From Lepturacanthus savala (Eukaryota > Chordata > Actinopteri > Scombriformes > Trichiuridae): a stretch of DNA of 64,000 nt. The translations under genes and the position numbers were made by a program. The notes beneath the pieces were generated by a model that ran no database searches, had not been told where the DNA came from, and saw nothing but the letters and a program-made list of their open reading frames with translations. The DNA lies in assembly GCA_030544235.1 (NCBI GenBank), contig CM060478.1:2469227-2533226 (forward strand), given 5' to 3'. Each line of letters begins with the position of its first letter. The first letter of the stretch is position 1. Positions 1-11,756 of this stretch are shown here, piece by piece.

Positions 1-446
1 TCCAACATCAGCATGTGGTGGACATTTTTACTGCTTTTACATTAAAAACAATGATTTCTACAGCTTCCTTTAGGAATGCTAAATCAGAGGTGCTGTTTAA
101 TTTATACCAGGTTAGTGTGGAGTGGTGTTAAAAGGGGAAACATCCTTCAGATAAAGTACCCGGGTTTAAGCGCTGACTTGTTGGATGAAATCTGTTGGGA
201 TTGGGCTCTTCTCAAAGTTAACAGCTCATTAAGTCCAGTTCTTTAGTGGTCAGGTTTAAGTGGCTTTTTCAGTATAGTCGGGAATAGAAGGAAGTGAAAC
301 TGATGACTTTCACTTACCATTTAATTTGCAAACTTTTGATTGTTTTGTGGCTCAGTTACACATGAGGGGAAAGTAAACTTTCTGGATGTTAAAGGGTCAT
401 TTCACACTAATGACTGCAACCTGTTGTTCCTCTCAGGCCTAGTTAG

Positions 447-590
447 TGTTGCAGAAAATGTCCAGTAAATTTCCAGAAACTTTCCATGGGAAGTTAAGCT
501 GGGAATTTTGTAAATATTCAACATTTAGCACCTTAACTTACCAGTTAGCCAGCTACTGTATGAATACATTATATGTATGTAATGTAAATA
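447..590 (-). mobile_element. Partial copy of the AGGGTTGCA-ended MITE family
   Basis: The sequence from GTTGCAGAAAATGTCCAG to about 590 matches, in reverse, the right half of the element at 2405-2637. Shared landmarks are CCAGTAAATTTC, GAAGTTAAGCTGG and ATATTCAACATTTAGC. One end is missing. Confidence 0.6.
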
Positions 591-599
591 TATGGTAGT

Positions 600-790
600 C
601 TTACCATACCTGGTTTAATAAAAGAATTTGAGTAAATTATCATATTTTTCCAATTTTTCTGAGCAAGATTTTTGACAGGAAGGAATTGATCTCCTGTCTC
701 AAATTGCTGCCTGGTCTCAAATAAAGTCAAGTGATTAAAATAAATAAAAACCCTGGGTATTATTGGGTAATTTATGGTATTTTACACATC
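600..790. repeat. Dispersed repeat with GAATTTGAGTAAAT motif (copy 1)
   Basis: The ordered motifs GAATTTGAGTAAAT, then GACAGGAAGGAATT, then a (T)CTCAAAT stretch, then AAGTGATT recur at about 5255-5400. They recur in reverse orientation at about 7690-7800. The family is not recognised by name. Confidence 0.55.
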
Positions 791-2404
791 TGCTGACACA
801 GTATTTGCTTGCGTACTTTCCACTGGCATCTATGCCAAAGATCGTGTGTATTTTTCCAGCATAGTGGACAAGGAATCATTTTATTTCCTATTTCCTTTTT
901 CTTAAATACTAAGAAGGGAAGTGATTAATAGAAAACATTTACTTTCTACTTCTGATTTTTAATTTCTAAGCTATAACTTGCACCATTGTTGCTGCAATGA
1001 AATCTGAGGTAATTTCTGTCACTTCAAAATGCACGTCTGGTAAAATGTGCGACAAACTTCCGGTCGGTACAACATGTCCAGTTACCAGCGGTGTCACTGC
1101 TTCTTTTCCTACTTCAAAACCAGTCAACGAGCAGCCAATCAGAGCTAAAGACGTGTAGCGTGAACTTGGCTTAAAGAAACCACAAGACTTGTACACACGT
1201 GTCTAACTGGAGAGAAGAAAATATAAAACCGATTTGGCAAGAGACTGTGATTTTGATGTATACGCATTAATATCCTCAGTGTGTGAACAACACATAAATC
1301 AAACCTTTAATCTGCTTCCCCAAATACAAACCAGACAGAAGTTTTGGTTTGGAATGATTGCAGCAGGGAGTACAGGGACATTCAGGGTCCAGCAGAGTTT
1401 GATGAAGAGACTCATGGTTGCACCAACATTTTACATCTGAAGCCATCAGAAGTATAAACTTTTAATGCCTTCTCTTCACATAACATGAAACATTAATCCA
1501 TGTCTGTGCCTCTATCATAGTGACCTGAATTAGTCCTGACAAACAAGTCTATAAATATCTTGTGTATGTTTTTTTTGTACCACTTCCCCAAACAATGTTA
1601 GTGCATTGAACAAAGAAACTACATATAATAACAAGCAGATAATGAGAATTCAGTAGAAACATGATAGATTTTATACAAGGAATCAGCTTTAAAGCTGCAG
1701 TTTCTTTGCTGCCAAGAGTTAGAGGAGAAGATTTAAAAAAAAATACATCACACCTGCCTGAGTTAGCACAGAGAAGCAGCTACTCTGACACTATCTGAAG
1801 GTAAAATCAACCGAAAATTCTCATTAACACATTTCTTAAAACCAAACATGTTTCACACGGGTTCACAAGTGAAATGACTATTGATTAGCAGCTTGTTTTA
1901 CTAGAGGAGCACTCTCTACATCGCCACATTTAGTGCCGACAGCACCGGTGGATGCTCCACACACACAAAACACACACACACTGTGGATTGTGGATTTTTA
2001 TTAAGTTTTTACTCAACAACAAAAAAAATTGTTAATTTCATCAGTCAGTGGCTTGACACTGCTTTAAAAACATGGCCGCCCGATGATCAATATCTACCTA
2101 AACACTGTTCATGGATTAAAAATAAAATTTCACTGTAGTCCGGACTTAATCAGTTCTGATTGGACAGTTATTTTCTTCATATTAGGATCAGAATGCACAA
2201 AATAATGCACATAATGGTCTGATATGCAGTGGTTAGTGAATTTGTTTTAACCAAGTTCTTTCTTTTCTCAAGTGTCACATTTTCAGGAGGAGTAAACGAC
2301 GCGCGACACGTGAGGTACCCTGGTTATTTTACTTCTACTAAACAGCATCACCCCATCGAAAACTCACAAGCAGTCACACAAACGATCTCCATCATCGTCA
2401 TCGC

Positions 2405-2637
2405 TAGGGTTGCAAAATTCTTGGAATTTGGAAACTTTCCATGGGAATTAGTCACAGCGATAGCAGCTTTTTTTTGGTATTAATGTTAACCTTGCGAATA
2501 TTCAGTAAAAACGTATTCCTATAGTCAGTAGCTAAATTAGCTGCTAAATGTTGAATATTTCTGAAATTCTCCAGCTTAACTTCCGATGGAAAGTCGCTGA
2601 TAATTTACCAGAAATTTACTGGAACGTTGCAACCCTG
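2405..2637. mobile_element. hAT-like MITE with TAGGGTTGCAA / TTGCAACCCTG ends
   Basis: The left end TAGGGTTGCAA and the right end TTGCAACCCTG are inverted repeats of each other apart from the outermost base. The 8 bp outside each end (GTCATCGC and CTCATCAC) agree at 6 of 8 positions, as expected for an old 8-bp target duplication of the hAT type. The interior carries AACTTTCCATGGGAATTA and ATTTACTGGAACGTTGCAAC, typical of a teleost repeat. Related partial copies lie at 447-590 and 22942-23262. Confidence 0.72.
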
Positions 2638-3435
2638 CTCATCACACACTTCATCACCATTCACCCCATTAGCAGAGTTTTCACGTCACAACCCAGTGTT
2701 GCAGCAGCACCATCCTCATCAGCTCCATTTGGTGATGAATTTTTATGCAGAAAGCTCCACTAAGAGTCTAAATATGATCAGGAAAGCTGCTGGTTCGAAT
2801 CCACAGAATACGATGCAGATCATGTGTAGACGACTTAGGATTTGAAAGCAGTGTCACTGCTTCACGACGTGAATCTGATTATAGCCAGTAACTAGAGTAA
2901 TGCATACACCAATAAAGACCTTCATGTGGATTTCCTGCTGGACTTTTCCATTAATTTACCATATTTGATGCTACAGGGCAGACACTGACTAATCGCTGGA
3001 GATGCCCCCCTTCCTTACAATGTCACAGATTCCTTCCAGCGCTCATTTATTCCATGATATGGTGCTTATGTGGTATAACCTTGTAGCATAACATAGGGCT
3101 ATGGAATGTTCCTGTGGGACTTTACACACATTTTAGTGGTGTGGGATTTAGATTTGCATAAGCAGCGAGGAATAAGATCTTCTATATGACGGGAGCAGGA
3201 CGTTTCCACGAAAGGACGAACTATATTTAGTTCAAACTACGTCTTCACGTTCCGGATCATTTGCTTTGGAGAGTTTTAATGTCTCCTTTTACTCCTATTT
3301 GTTAATTTATCAATTTAATACAAGTCAAACATCATATATTTATCTTAGAGGCTGCTGTCATTTGTAATTGTTGATCTACATGGTCCTTTAGATGTGGTGT
3401 AAACGCAAATATGACTTTTAGACACTTACTTTAGT

Positions 3436-3685
3436 AGAACTGTAACTAACAATTATTCTGATAAGTCGATTTAATCTATTAATTATTGAAACAATTAATT
3501 GATTAGTTGTTTGGTTAAAAAAATGGTGTAAAACCCAAAGATCATCAGTTTATTATTATAGAAGAATAAAGAAACCAGGAAATAATCAGAGAAGAGAAGC
3601 TGGAACCAGAGAATTTAGACGTTTTCTTCTTTAAAATGACTCAATTCGATTATCAAATTAGTTCACGGTTAATCTGAAGTTGGCT
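3436..3685 (+). mobile_element. Dispersed repeat with AGARCTGYAACTAAC end (copy 1)
   Basis: It starts AGAACTGTAACTAACAATTA and runs through a segment rich in ATTGATTA motifs, AAAGAAACCAGGAAAT and GAGAATTTAGACG to a second ATTA-rich tail. The ends and order match the very common teleost nonautonomous repeat that begins GAGCTGCAACTAAC. Other copies in this window lie at 8776-8935, 56403-56724 and 60040-60363. Confidence 0.7.
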
Positions 3686-5224
3686 GTCATTTTACTGGAT
3701 TATATATTATGGTAATTGGAGGATTAATTTAATAGTTTATCAGAATTTTTGATTATATATAGGTTCCCAACATTGTTACATTAGATAATCTCACCTATAG
3801 CCTTTAGTCTCCATCTTATCGTTAACATTTTTATAACTTTTGGGATTAGAACAAGGATTTCTGAATTTGGACTCAATTATCGTAATAGTAGAAATGAATC
3901 AATTAGAAACTAATCGATTCATTGATTGATGTTTAATATTTATGACGTACTACAGCAACATTACATGTGGATTTTTGGATATACCATCATACCATGTATC
4001 CAAATCCACCATTTTCTGAACGACTGATCCATTAATTCTTTCAATAATTGATAGATTAATGTAATTAATCAGAATAGTATTAATTTTTACACTAAAATAT
4101 CACTTAATCTACAAAAACCTCTGAATAATTTCTGGTTTCAGCCATCATTTCCATCATTTTATGACATTTTCTTCTCAAAAATGGTGATTAATTATCAAAA
4201 TGGCCATAAGAGCCAAAAAAAATCTAATTATCATGTCTGAAATAAACATTTTTTTAGCAGTTTTGCATTTAAAGGAGGAGGAAAAACAATGTTTCTGTTA
4301 TAAAAATAGTTAATTTAATTAAGTAATTAACTGATTAATGCTTCAGTCTTTTTAAATTTTACATATAAATGAAAATCCAATCTATTCAAATCCTTGTAGT
4401 GACTCATATTCCCTCAATTTAAATTATTTTGTCTCTTTCACTCCATGAAACTGACAGTTTCCATTTAACGTGTTTGTGTAATTACTTCCACAGCTTTAAT
4501 TAATCGATTAACTGACCAAACGCTGCAGATTCACATTGATTTTAATCGATCTCCTTCTCAGTGGATGGGTGATTGGGCCATAAAATTTAATGTGGACGAA
4601 TACTTGACATTAAATCCATCTGAAAACGTCTTCCAGTGGCATTTCAAAGAAAAAAAAATGTCAAATTTAATATGAGCTGCTATCCGTTAAAACTTCAAAC
4701 TCTTTTGTCATCTCCCTTTCCACTGAATGGGACCTTTAACAGTTTAAGCACCTCGGAGCCTCATGTATTCACGTCTTAGCATTTAATCATAGTGTAAGGC
4801 TCAGAAATAATTAATCATTGAAAATAGCATTTAATTAAATCCTATAATGGGGCACCACCTCTCCAATGAGAGGAAACCAGCCAGGTCTCATAAATTATAC
4901 TAAACTGGATTTGGAACCCTGATTAATAACTTATTAAAACAATATATAACCAAAATGACCTCAATAGCTATAAGAGTTTGAGTTCTAAAGAAGAAGCTGG
5001 AATATTTCATTCATATAATATTAAGGAGGCAAACATTTATTCAACAAATAAGTCATCTAAATATAACAGTACTATGTTTATAGGTGTTTCTGTGTGAGCT
5101 ATGCATGAGAAAACTACAAAGATGGCTGCCGTGATGGTGGTTGCTTTGTTCTGCAGGGTGTGTGTAGGTTTTTTTTGTCATTTTGCAGATGAAAACTCTG
5201 GAGAAGCATCTGTAACTTTAGGAA

Positions 5225-5420
5225 AATGTAAGTTATACTGCAGTTTTACTGGTTTGATGAAAGAATTTGAGTAAATCACCATATTTTATAGTTTGTCAGG
5301 AAGGAATTAATTACCATCATTCTCAAATTAAACTGTTAAGTGATTGGAACAAATAAACACCTCAGCTGTTATTTAGTGATTTACAGTATGTTGCTACTGT
5401 TGTAATATGTCCTGTGAAAG
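5225..5420. repeat. Dispersed repeat with GAATTTGAGTAAAT motif (copy 2)
   Basis: Same motif order as 600-790 (GAATTTGAGTAAATCACC, GTCAGGAAGGAATTA, TCTCAAATTAAA, AAGTGATTGG). A reverse-oriented copy lies at about 7690-7810. Confidence 0.55.
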
Positions 5421-5884
5421 AGAATCACTGTTTCTTAGTTTATAAAAGAGCTGCCACAGTAAATTATACTGCATTGCTAATTATTGCACGGGGGAAATTA
5501 ATGGATTAATACCCTGTGATTAGTTCTTTTGCATCAAACTAATGCCCATTCCTTGTCTGTGGAGCTTTGGTTTGCTGAGTTTCTGCCGTAGCAAAGACTT
5601 TTAATGCAACTTTAGCTGCTTCCTTCCTCCCACAGGGAGGTCAGAGGTCAGGTTGAGCAGCTTTATTGGAGATTGTTGTCGAACTAGAGGCTGAATCCCA
5701 ACACTTAACACGGATAAGTTGGGGGTCGAAAGGTGGAATTCTTATTACTACAGGGTCCTTGTAGGTACAGAGATCCACTCTGCAGGAATTAAGTATCCTC
5801 ACTGGTCCCAGTTTTATAAATTATGGGAAAGGATTCAACTGCACTGGTATTTAATCTTATTATTACTTCTACTAAACTTTGACT

Positions 5885-6315
5885 AAATGTCAAATTATGA
5901 CCCCCCCAAGCTATGTGGAAGAAACCAATCAAACTAAAATGTACAACCCAGTAAGTCATTTATCCAAAATCAGCCTTTTTTACTAATCTGCTGGATAAAA
6001 TCAGACCTAATGATCGTTAACGAGCTCTAACGATGTAAGTTACCGTAGCAACAGAGAGGGGAGAGAGAGGGAGCAAGGGTCCATTAAAGATTTTACTCGT
6101 TTTACCTCATTCATTCATCAGCTCATTTATCTTATGTATAAATATAAATAAATATGAACTATTACTTTAATACCATTGTTTAAACCTGCAAGTTGTAAAG
6201 TGTTAGAGAAGAAGACAGGACCAGATTATTATAGTATCGTATTTTTATGTCCATCATCTGAAAATGTGTTGTTTATTCTTCCCCCATCAATGACAATGGG
6301 TTTTCACCCCTGTTA
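5885..6315 (+). repeat. Dispersed repeat shared with 28500-29000 (copy 1)
   Basis: TTATGACCCCCCC, GGAAGAAACCAATCAAACTA, AGTCATTTAT, AAATCAGCC, CTGCTGG, AACCTGCAAG and CCAGATTATTAT occur in the same order and spacing at 28500-29000. It is a degenerate interspersed repeat of unidentified class. Confidence 0.65.
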
Positions 6316-7013
6316 TATCAGAAGTTTCTCCAAAGCAGATGTTCATCCTGTTTAGCAGCAGGTTTCCTCTGACATCTGTGACCTGGGATACTCTCTGACA
6401 GGCAGCTTTCATCTGTGAATTATTCAAGGAAACCTTCTAACCTTCTGCTTTACGACACCGCCGCTCTTTGCATAATTACTTTCATCAAATGGTTGAAATG
6501 TCCTGTTCCACCCGGACGACGTATCAGCATCAGAATTTTACTTTTTCTTACAGCTGATTAGTGTGAAGACATTTTTTTTTCTTGCTGCTGAACGCAGAGA
6601 TGACTCAGATCTCCTCGTCACTTGTCTTGTTTTACACAGTAATTACGTTGTCAAAATCAATGGAATAATTTCTGACGGGAATTCATTTTCACATCGTGCT
6701 CATTTTTCATCTGAGACACACGGGCATGGAGCTGCATGGTGAAGAGGGCTCTAATCTGATGTGTTTGACATGTTTAGACAGTTTTTAATCAGCATCCAGA
6801 CTCCTGCAACATGAAAACTATATGAAGACATAAGCAAACAAACTAGCTTATCTTTTACTCTTCATATTTTTCTATTTCTTTTGTCCTTTCTGCTCTTTGA
6901 TGATGCCTCATGTGTCAGTTCAGCAGATTATTGATAATGATGTGATGAGTTCTGACCTGAGGCTGGAACTGGATCCCAAATTTTATATTGTGATATTTAA
7001 TCTTTGGAAAATG

Positions 7014-7186
7014 TGTTGTTTTTGGTGCAGTTGGTCTAATATTGAGTAGAATTATCTCATTCCACCGGCAGATAATTTAACTAATTTCAAGTGTTTGATC
7101 TGATTTGGGTCAACTTGAAATGAGCTAAATTATCTGCCAGTAGAATGAGGTAATTCTACTCGATGTTTGAGTAATTGTACCAAAAA
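7014..7186. mobile_element. Fold-back (palindromic) MITE, copy 1
   Basis: The left half (TAATATTGAGTAGAATTATC ... GGCAGATAATTTAACTAATT) and the right half are inverted repeats with arms of about 70 bp around a short centre near TTTGATCTGATTTGG. The right half holds AGCTAAATTATCTGCCAGTA and GAATGAGGTAATTCTACTCG. Similar structures occur at 29868-30040 and 51105-51265. Confidence 0.7.
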
Positions 7187-8775
7187 TAAGATGCTCAAAC
7201 TTTGGATTTATGAAAAACTAAAAAAAACAGAACCGCCATGAAATGGTGTTTTATTTTATGCTTCACTTATTTTCCCTGCAGCTTTGATTTAAAAGCACTG
7301 AGAGTTGCAGGTTTTAGGGGTTTGTTCAGCTTATTTGGAGCATAAAAACTGTTTTATATAATCACACAAGGGGGAGCGAAGCAGTGAAATGAAGCTTCAT
7401 AGGCTGAAAAACTGAAAATAATACACATGACTGAGATTTTCAACATCTCCTGGGTTGTTTTTTCTTGACAAAACAATCAATCAATGGAGGAAAATATTCC
7501 ATCGACCAATGGCTGCCAATAAAGGAACAGGACACTAAAATATAGAGTTTTAGATCATTTTAAACTCATCCAGCATCACCTCACGGCTTCTAATGCCAAC
7601 ATTTATTCTAAATACTCATTATTTAACACAATCTACTCTAAAAACCATCAGCTTAGCTCAGCAAACACCCTAAATTATCAAATAACAGGTTTTTATGAGA
7701 CCAGGAGGAGGTTAATTCCTTCCTGACGTGAATCATGCTCAGTAAAACTCATAAAATCTGCTAATTTACTCAAATTCTTTGATTAAACCACTTTATAAGC
7801 TGCGTTTTTCAAAAGTCAGGTTACAGTACAGTAGTTAAACGTCTTGCAGCTGTTTCCGCTGCATATTTTATGCAGAAAGTTGAATTTCATGTCGTACTTT
7901 TGATTTTTTCGACCCACGCTGATCGACAATTAATCGATATTACCAGAGCGGATGTTCTTTAATGTCATTGGAGCAAGAAAAAGACAAATGTCCGCACAAA
8001 CATCCTTCCTGGATTTTTCTTTTAATTAATTTATTTAGTTTTTAAATGTAACTTGAGTTTTCTGGTCAAATTAAAACACCAGGACATTAATTTTTCTGCC
8101 TCTCTTCACATCTCCTGCATCTTCTTTGTCCCTGAACTTGACTCCCATCTCATTTATTTTCTCCACACGATTCCTCCATCATCTCCCGTCACATATACAT
8201 CTACTTTCATCTTATTTACTCTCTCCACACAGCCCAATTATGGTTTATCACTATCACTTATCACTCTTCATCTGTATCTTTCATCCTCTGTCACACCCCA
8301 GCTTGCTGAACTTATCTCTCCTGGTTACTTCCATCCTTTTCCCTCTCTGTTCCCTTCTTTCCTTCCTTCCTCAGATTATTTTTTAAAGCGGTCTGAGTCA
8401 CTGATGGCTCCTATTTTTATATATTTTTTTGTTATTAAAGTGTAGCAGGCTCATGTCGCCCACTCTCCTGACTCCTCGGCTGCTGATCCTCCCTCTCAGG
8501 TCAGACCGAGGACGAGTCTTATGAGTCAGAACCGTTTCATCTGCTGGAATCACTGAGTACGACCAGGGATCCGTTGTGTTCAGTTCTTTCTTATAATGTG
8601 ATAGAACTAGTCCTCCTGTGGTTTTGGGCACTGGGTTTGGTGTCGAACTCCGTTTAATTCGTTGGCAACATTCAGCACAATTAGATCTCAGTAGAATTAA
8701 CATATAAATAACACCAGCAAACCTCTGGATGGATATTTACACCACTAATTAATCTTCAATTTCTTCCATATTCAA

Positions 8776-8935
8776 AGAGCTGCAACTAACGACTATTCTG
8801 ATCAATTAATCTATGGATTATTGAAACGAACCAGAGAATTTGGACGTTTCCTTCTTTAAAAAATGACTCAAATTGATTAATCGGTTATCAAACTAGTTGG
8901 TGATTAATGTGATCAATTAATCGTAGCAGATTTAA
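8776..8935 (+). mobile_element. AGAGCTGCAACTAAC repeat (copy 2, internally deleted)
   Basis: It begins AGAGCTGCAACTAACGACTA. After ATTGAAACGAA it jumps directly to CCAGAGAATTTGGACGTTT, omitting the middle seen at 3436-3685, then continues with AAAATGACTCAAATTGATTA and ends in an ATTAATCG tail. Confidence 0.68.
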
Positions 8936-9270
8936 TGTGACTGATTAGACCTGAACCATCTATTTCCTCCCTGACCTTCACTACTTTAGGTTATTTCCTC
9001 TTCTTTAAATCCAGACATGCTGCTCTTTTAGTTCTTTAGTTGTAATAACTGCTGTTATTAGTATTCTATGGTTGCTGTTAAATTATCTTATGACTCGTTT
9101 CTTTCAATCAGAAGATAAAAATAACAAATAACCCTGAATTGAAGCTTGTTTTCCTTTTAAATGTTGAGTAACAGTGGATTAAAGCGTCTGGTTGTTTGTC
9201 TCCATCTCATCAATCACCTGCTGCTGATGTTTAGTTGGTTTTAGCTTCATGTCTCCTTCTGATCCTGCAG

Positions 9271-9345
9271 GATGAGGTGGAGGCAGAAAACAGAAGGAAC
9301 ACGAGGACCAAACGGACACTAAAGATGACCCCGCACCAAGAGGAG
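9271..9345 (+). CDS. kif20b: kif20b tail exon, fourth from last (basic segment)
   Basis: This 75-base exon follows the acceptor ccttctgatcctgcag and reads 25 codons in phase 0: D-E-V-E-A-E-N-R-R-N-T-R-T-K-R-T, then a short stretch ending HQEE. The other two frames contain stops. The Arg/Lys-rich NRRNTRTKRT stretch resembles the basic RRSTRKRK stretch that I recall before the conserved tail of mammalian KIF20B. The donor GAG|gtcaaa is weak and runs straight into a (CA)n tract. It is supported mainly because its phase fits the next exon. This is the least certain of the four exons. Confidence 0.68.
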
Positions 9346-9347
9346 GT

Positions 9348-9348
<1 letters not shown>

Positions 9349-9394
<46 letters not shown>
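9349..9394. repeat. (CA)n microsatellite next to a kif20b donor
   Basis: About 23 CA units begin four bases after the exon end at 9345. Confidence 0.95.
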
Positions 9395-9398
<4 letters not shown>

Positions 9399-9663
9399 AA
9401 CCATCTGAAATCAGCTTTTCTACAGTCAACATTTCTATTTACTTTAAACCTTTTAATCAGCGGTGAAGAAAATCATATTTTCAATAAAGTCATATTTATG
9501 ACATGTGAATTCTTCAGTCAGTGAACTCCATTGGCTTTTAAATATAAATGATTTTTAAAATATTTTTTTCATTTTTGTTGCATAGTGTCCTTGTGTTATA
9601 TGAAAATGTTAATTTGAATCATTATTAGTATCAATAAAGCAGAGTAAACAGTCCAATAGTCAG

Positions 9664-11565
9664 ACTTTAGTGTAGAAATGCATCAATTTAGTGTATATTA
9701 ATGCAGAAATGCAACACTTTAGTATATATTAGTACAGAAATGCATCATTTTAGTGTATATTAGTGCAAAGATGCAACACTTTAGTGCAGAAATGCACCAC
9801 TTTAGTGTAGAAATGCACCACTTTAGTGTAGAAATGCATCACTTTAGTGCAGAAATGCATCACTTTAGTGCAGAAATGCATCACTTTAGTGCAGAAATGC
9901 ATCACTTTAGTGTAGAAATGCATCATTTTAGTGCAGAAATGCACCACTTTAGTGTAGAAATGCATCACTTTAGTGCAGAAATGCATCACTTTAGTGCAGA
10001 AATGCATCATTTTAGTGCAGAAATGCAACACTTTAGTGCAGAAATGCATCACTTTAGTGCAGAAATGCAACACTTTAGTGTAGAAATGCATCATTTTAGT
10101 GCAGAAATGCAACACTTTAGTGCAGAAATGCATCACTTTAGTGCAGAAATGCATCACTTTAGTGCAGAAATGCATCATTTTAGTGCAGAAATGCAACACT
10201 TTAGTGCAGAAATGCATCACTTTAGTGCAGAAATGCATCACTTTAGTGCAGAAATGCATCACTTTAGTGCAGAAATGCATCATTTTAGTGTATATTAATG
10301 CAGAAATGCAACACTTTAGTGCAGAAATGCATCACTTTAGTATATATTAGTACAGAAATGCAACACTATAGTACAGAAATGCATCATTTTAGTGTATATT
10401 AGTGCAAAGATGCAACACTTAAGTGTAGAAATGCATCACTTTAGTGCAGAAATGCAACACTTTAGTGTAGAAATGCATCACTTTAGTGCAGAAATGCATC
10501 ACTTTAGTGTAGAAATGCATCACTTTAGTGCACAAATGCAACACTTTAGTGTAGAAATGCATCACTTTAGTGTAGAAATGCATCACTTTAGTGCAGAAAT
10601 GCATCACTTTAGTGCAGAAATGCATCACTTTAGTGCAGAAATGCATCACTTTAGTGTAGAAATGCATCACTTTAGTGCAGAACTGCATCACTTTAGTGCA
10701 GAAATGCATCACTTTAGTGTAGAAATGCATCACTTTAATGCAGTAATGCATCACTTTAGTGCAGAACTGCATCACTTTAGTGTAGAAATGCATCACTTTA
10801 GTGTAGAAATGCATCACTTTAGTGTAGAAATGCAACACTTTAGTGCAGAAATGCATCACTTTAGTGCAGAAATGCATCACTTTAGTGCAGAAATGCATCA
10901 CTTTAGTGCAGAAATGCATCACTTTAGTGCAGAAATGCATCACTTTAGTGCAGAAATGCACCACTTTAGTATATATTAGTACAGAAATGCATCACTTTAG
11001 TGCAGAAATGCAACACTTTAGTGCAGAAATGCAACACTTTAGTGCAGAAATGCAACACTTTAGTGCAGAAATGCAACACTTTAGTGAAGTAATGCATCAC
11101 TTTAGTGAAGTAATGCATCACTTTAGTGAAGTAATGCATCACTTTAGTGCAGAAATGCAACACTTTAGTGCAGAAATGCACCACTTTAGTATATATTAGT
11201 ACAGAAATGCAACACTTTAGTGCAGAAATGCAACACTTTAGTGCAGAAATGCACCACTTTAGTGAAGTAATGCATCACTTTAGTGTAGAAATGCATCACT
11301 TTAGTGCAGAAATGCAACACTTTAGTGAAGTAATGCATCACTTTAGTGAAGTAATGCATCACTTTAGTGAAGTAATGCATCACTTTAGTGTAGAAATGCA
11401 ACACTTTAGTGCAGAAATGCACCACTTTAGTATATATTAGTACAGAAATGCAACACTTTAGTGAAGTAATGCATCACTTTAGTGAAGTAATGCAACACTT
11501 TAGTGAAGTAATGCATCACTTTAGTATATATTAGTACAGAAAAGCACCAGGTTAGTGTAGAACTA
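9664..11565. repeat. Intronic minisatellite, 21-bp unit, about 90 copies
   Basis: The unit begins ATGCATCACTTTAGTG and ends CAGAA (21 bp). Common variants are CAT/CAA/CAC at the second triplet, GTGCAG/GTGTAG, and GAAGTAATG in the 3' part. Longer units carrying TATATTAG interrupt the array near 9690, 9755, 10290, 10345, 10395, 10970, 11190, 11430 and 11525, showing higher-order duplication. The array sits entirely inside the kif20b intron 9346-11638. Because 21 is a multiple of three and the unit has no stop in several frames, both strands show long spurious reading frames here. Confidence 0.97.
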
Positions 11566-11638
11566 CAACACATGTTAACAAAATGACCCAGCTGCTTGTT
11601 GATCAAACTAACTGTGGTTCCCCGCCGTCTGTGATCAG

Positions 11639-11756
11639 AAGTCGTCTCCGCTGGGTTGCCATGATTCTCCAGGCAGCGGCCGCAGCAAGAAGGAAGGAAC
11701 GCTGCAGAAGATCGGAGAATTCCTGCAAAGCTCCCCCACCCTGCTGGGTTCTAAAG
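11639..11756 (+). CDS. kif20b: kif20b tail exon, third from last (GTLQKIGEFLQSSP motif)
   Basis: From the acceptor gtctgtgatcag this exon reads K-S-S-P-L-G-C-H-D-S-P-G-S-G-R-S, then KKEGTLQKIGEFLQSSPTLL and GSK, with one base left over at the donor AAAG|gtcagt. The KKEGTLQK.G.FLQ.SP block is the hallmark of the KIF20B C-terminus. I chose the start at 11639 over the AGs at 11671-11672, 11675-11676 and 11684-11685 because only 11639 continues phase 0 from the preceding exon. Using one of the inner AGs would need a different upstream exon. Ser-Pro sites (SSP, DSP, SSPT) are candidate CDK/PIN1 sites, by inference only. The exon lies about 75 bases after the end of a large minisatellite. Confidence 0.88.

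Larger units (their letters stand above)
1..9270 (+). other. Upstream intron (or introns) of kif20b, repeat-filled
   Basis: I could find no further coding exon in this 9.3 kb. No stretch combines a good acceptor, an open kinesin-like coiled-coil frame and a donor. The region holds several dispersed repeats listed separately, short A/T tracts, and a pyrimidine-rich stretch at about 8100-8390. A short missed exon remains possible, since tail exons of this gene can be under 100 bases. Confidence 0.55.

Noticed and set aside
8053..8445. 130-codon Ser/Leu/Phe-rich + strand frame
   Set aside because: It arises from a pyrimidine-rich intronic tract, with a second open frame overlapping it and no recognisable domain.
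9750..11440. Long reading frames on both strands encoding MHHFSAE/MHFCTKV heptad repeats
   Set aside because: They follow from a 21-bp tandem unit without stops; the array is inside an intron defined by flanking kif20b exons, and both strands are open at once.
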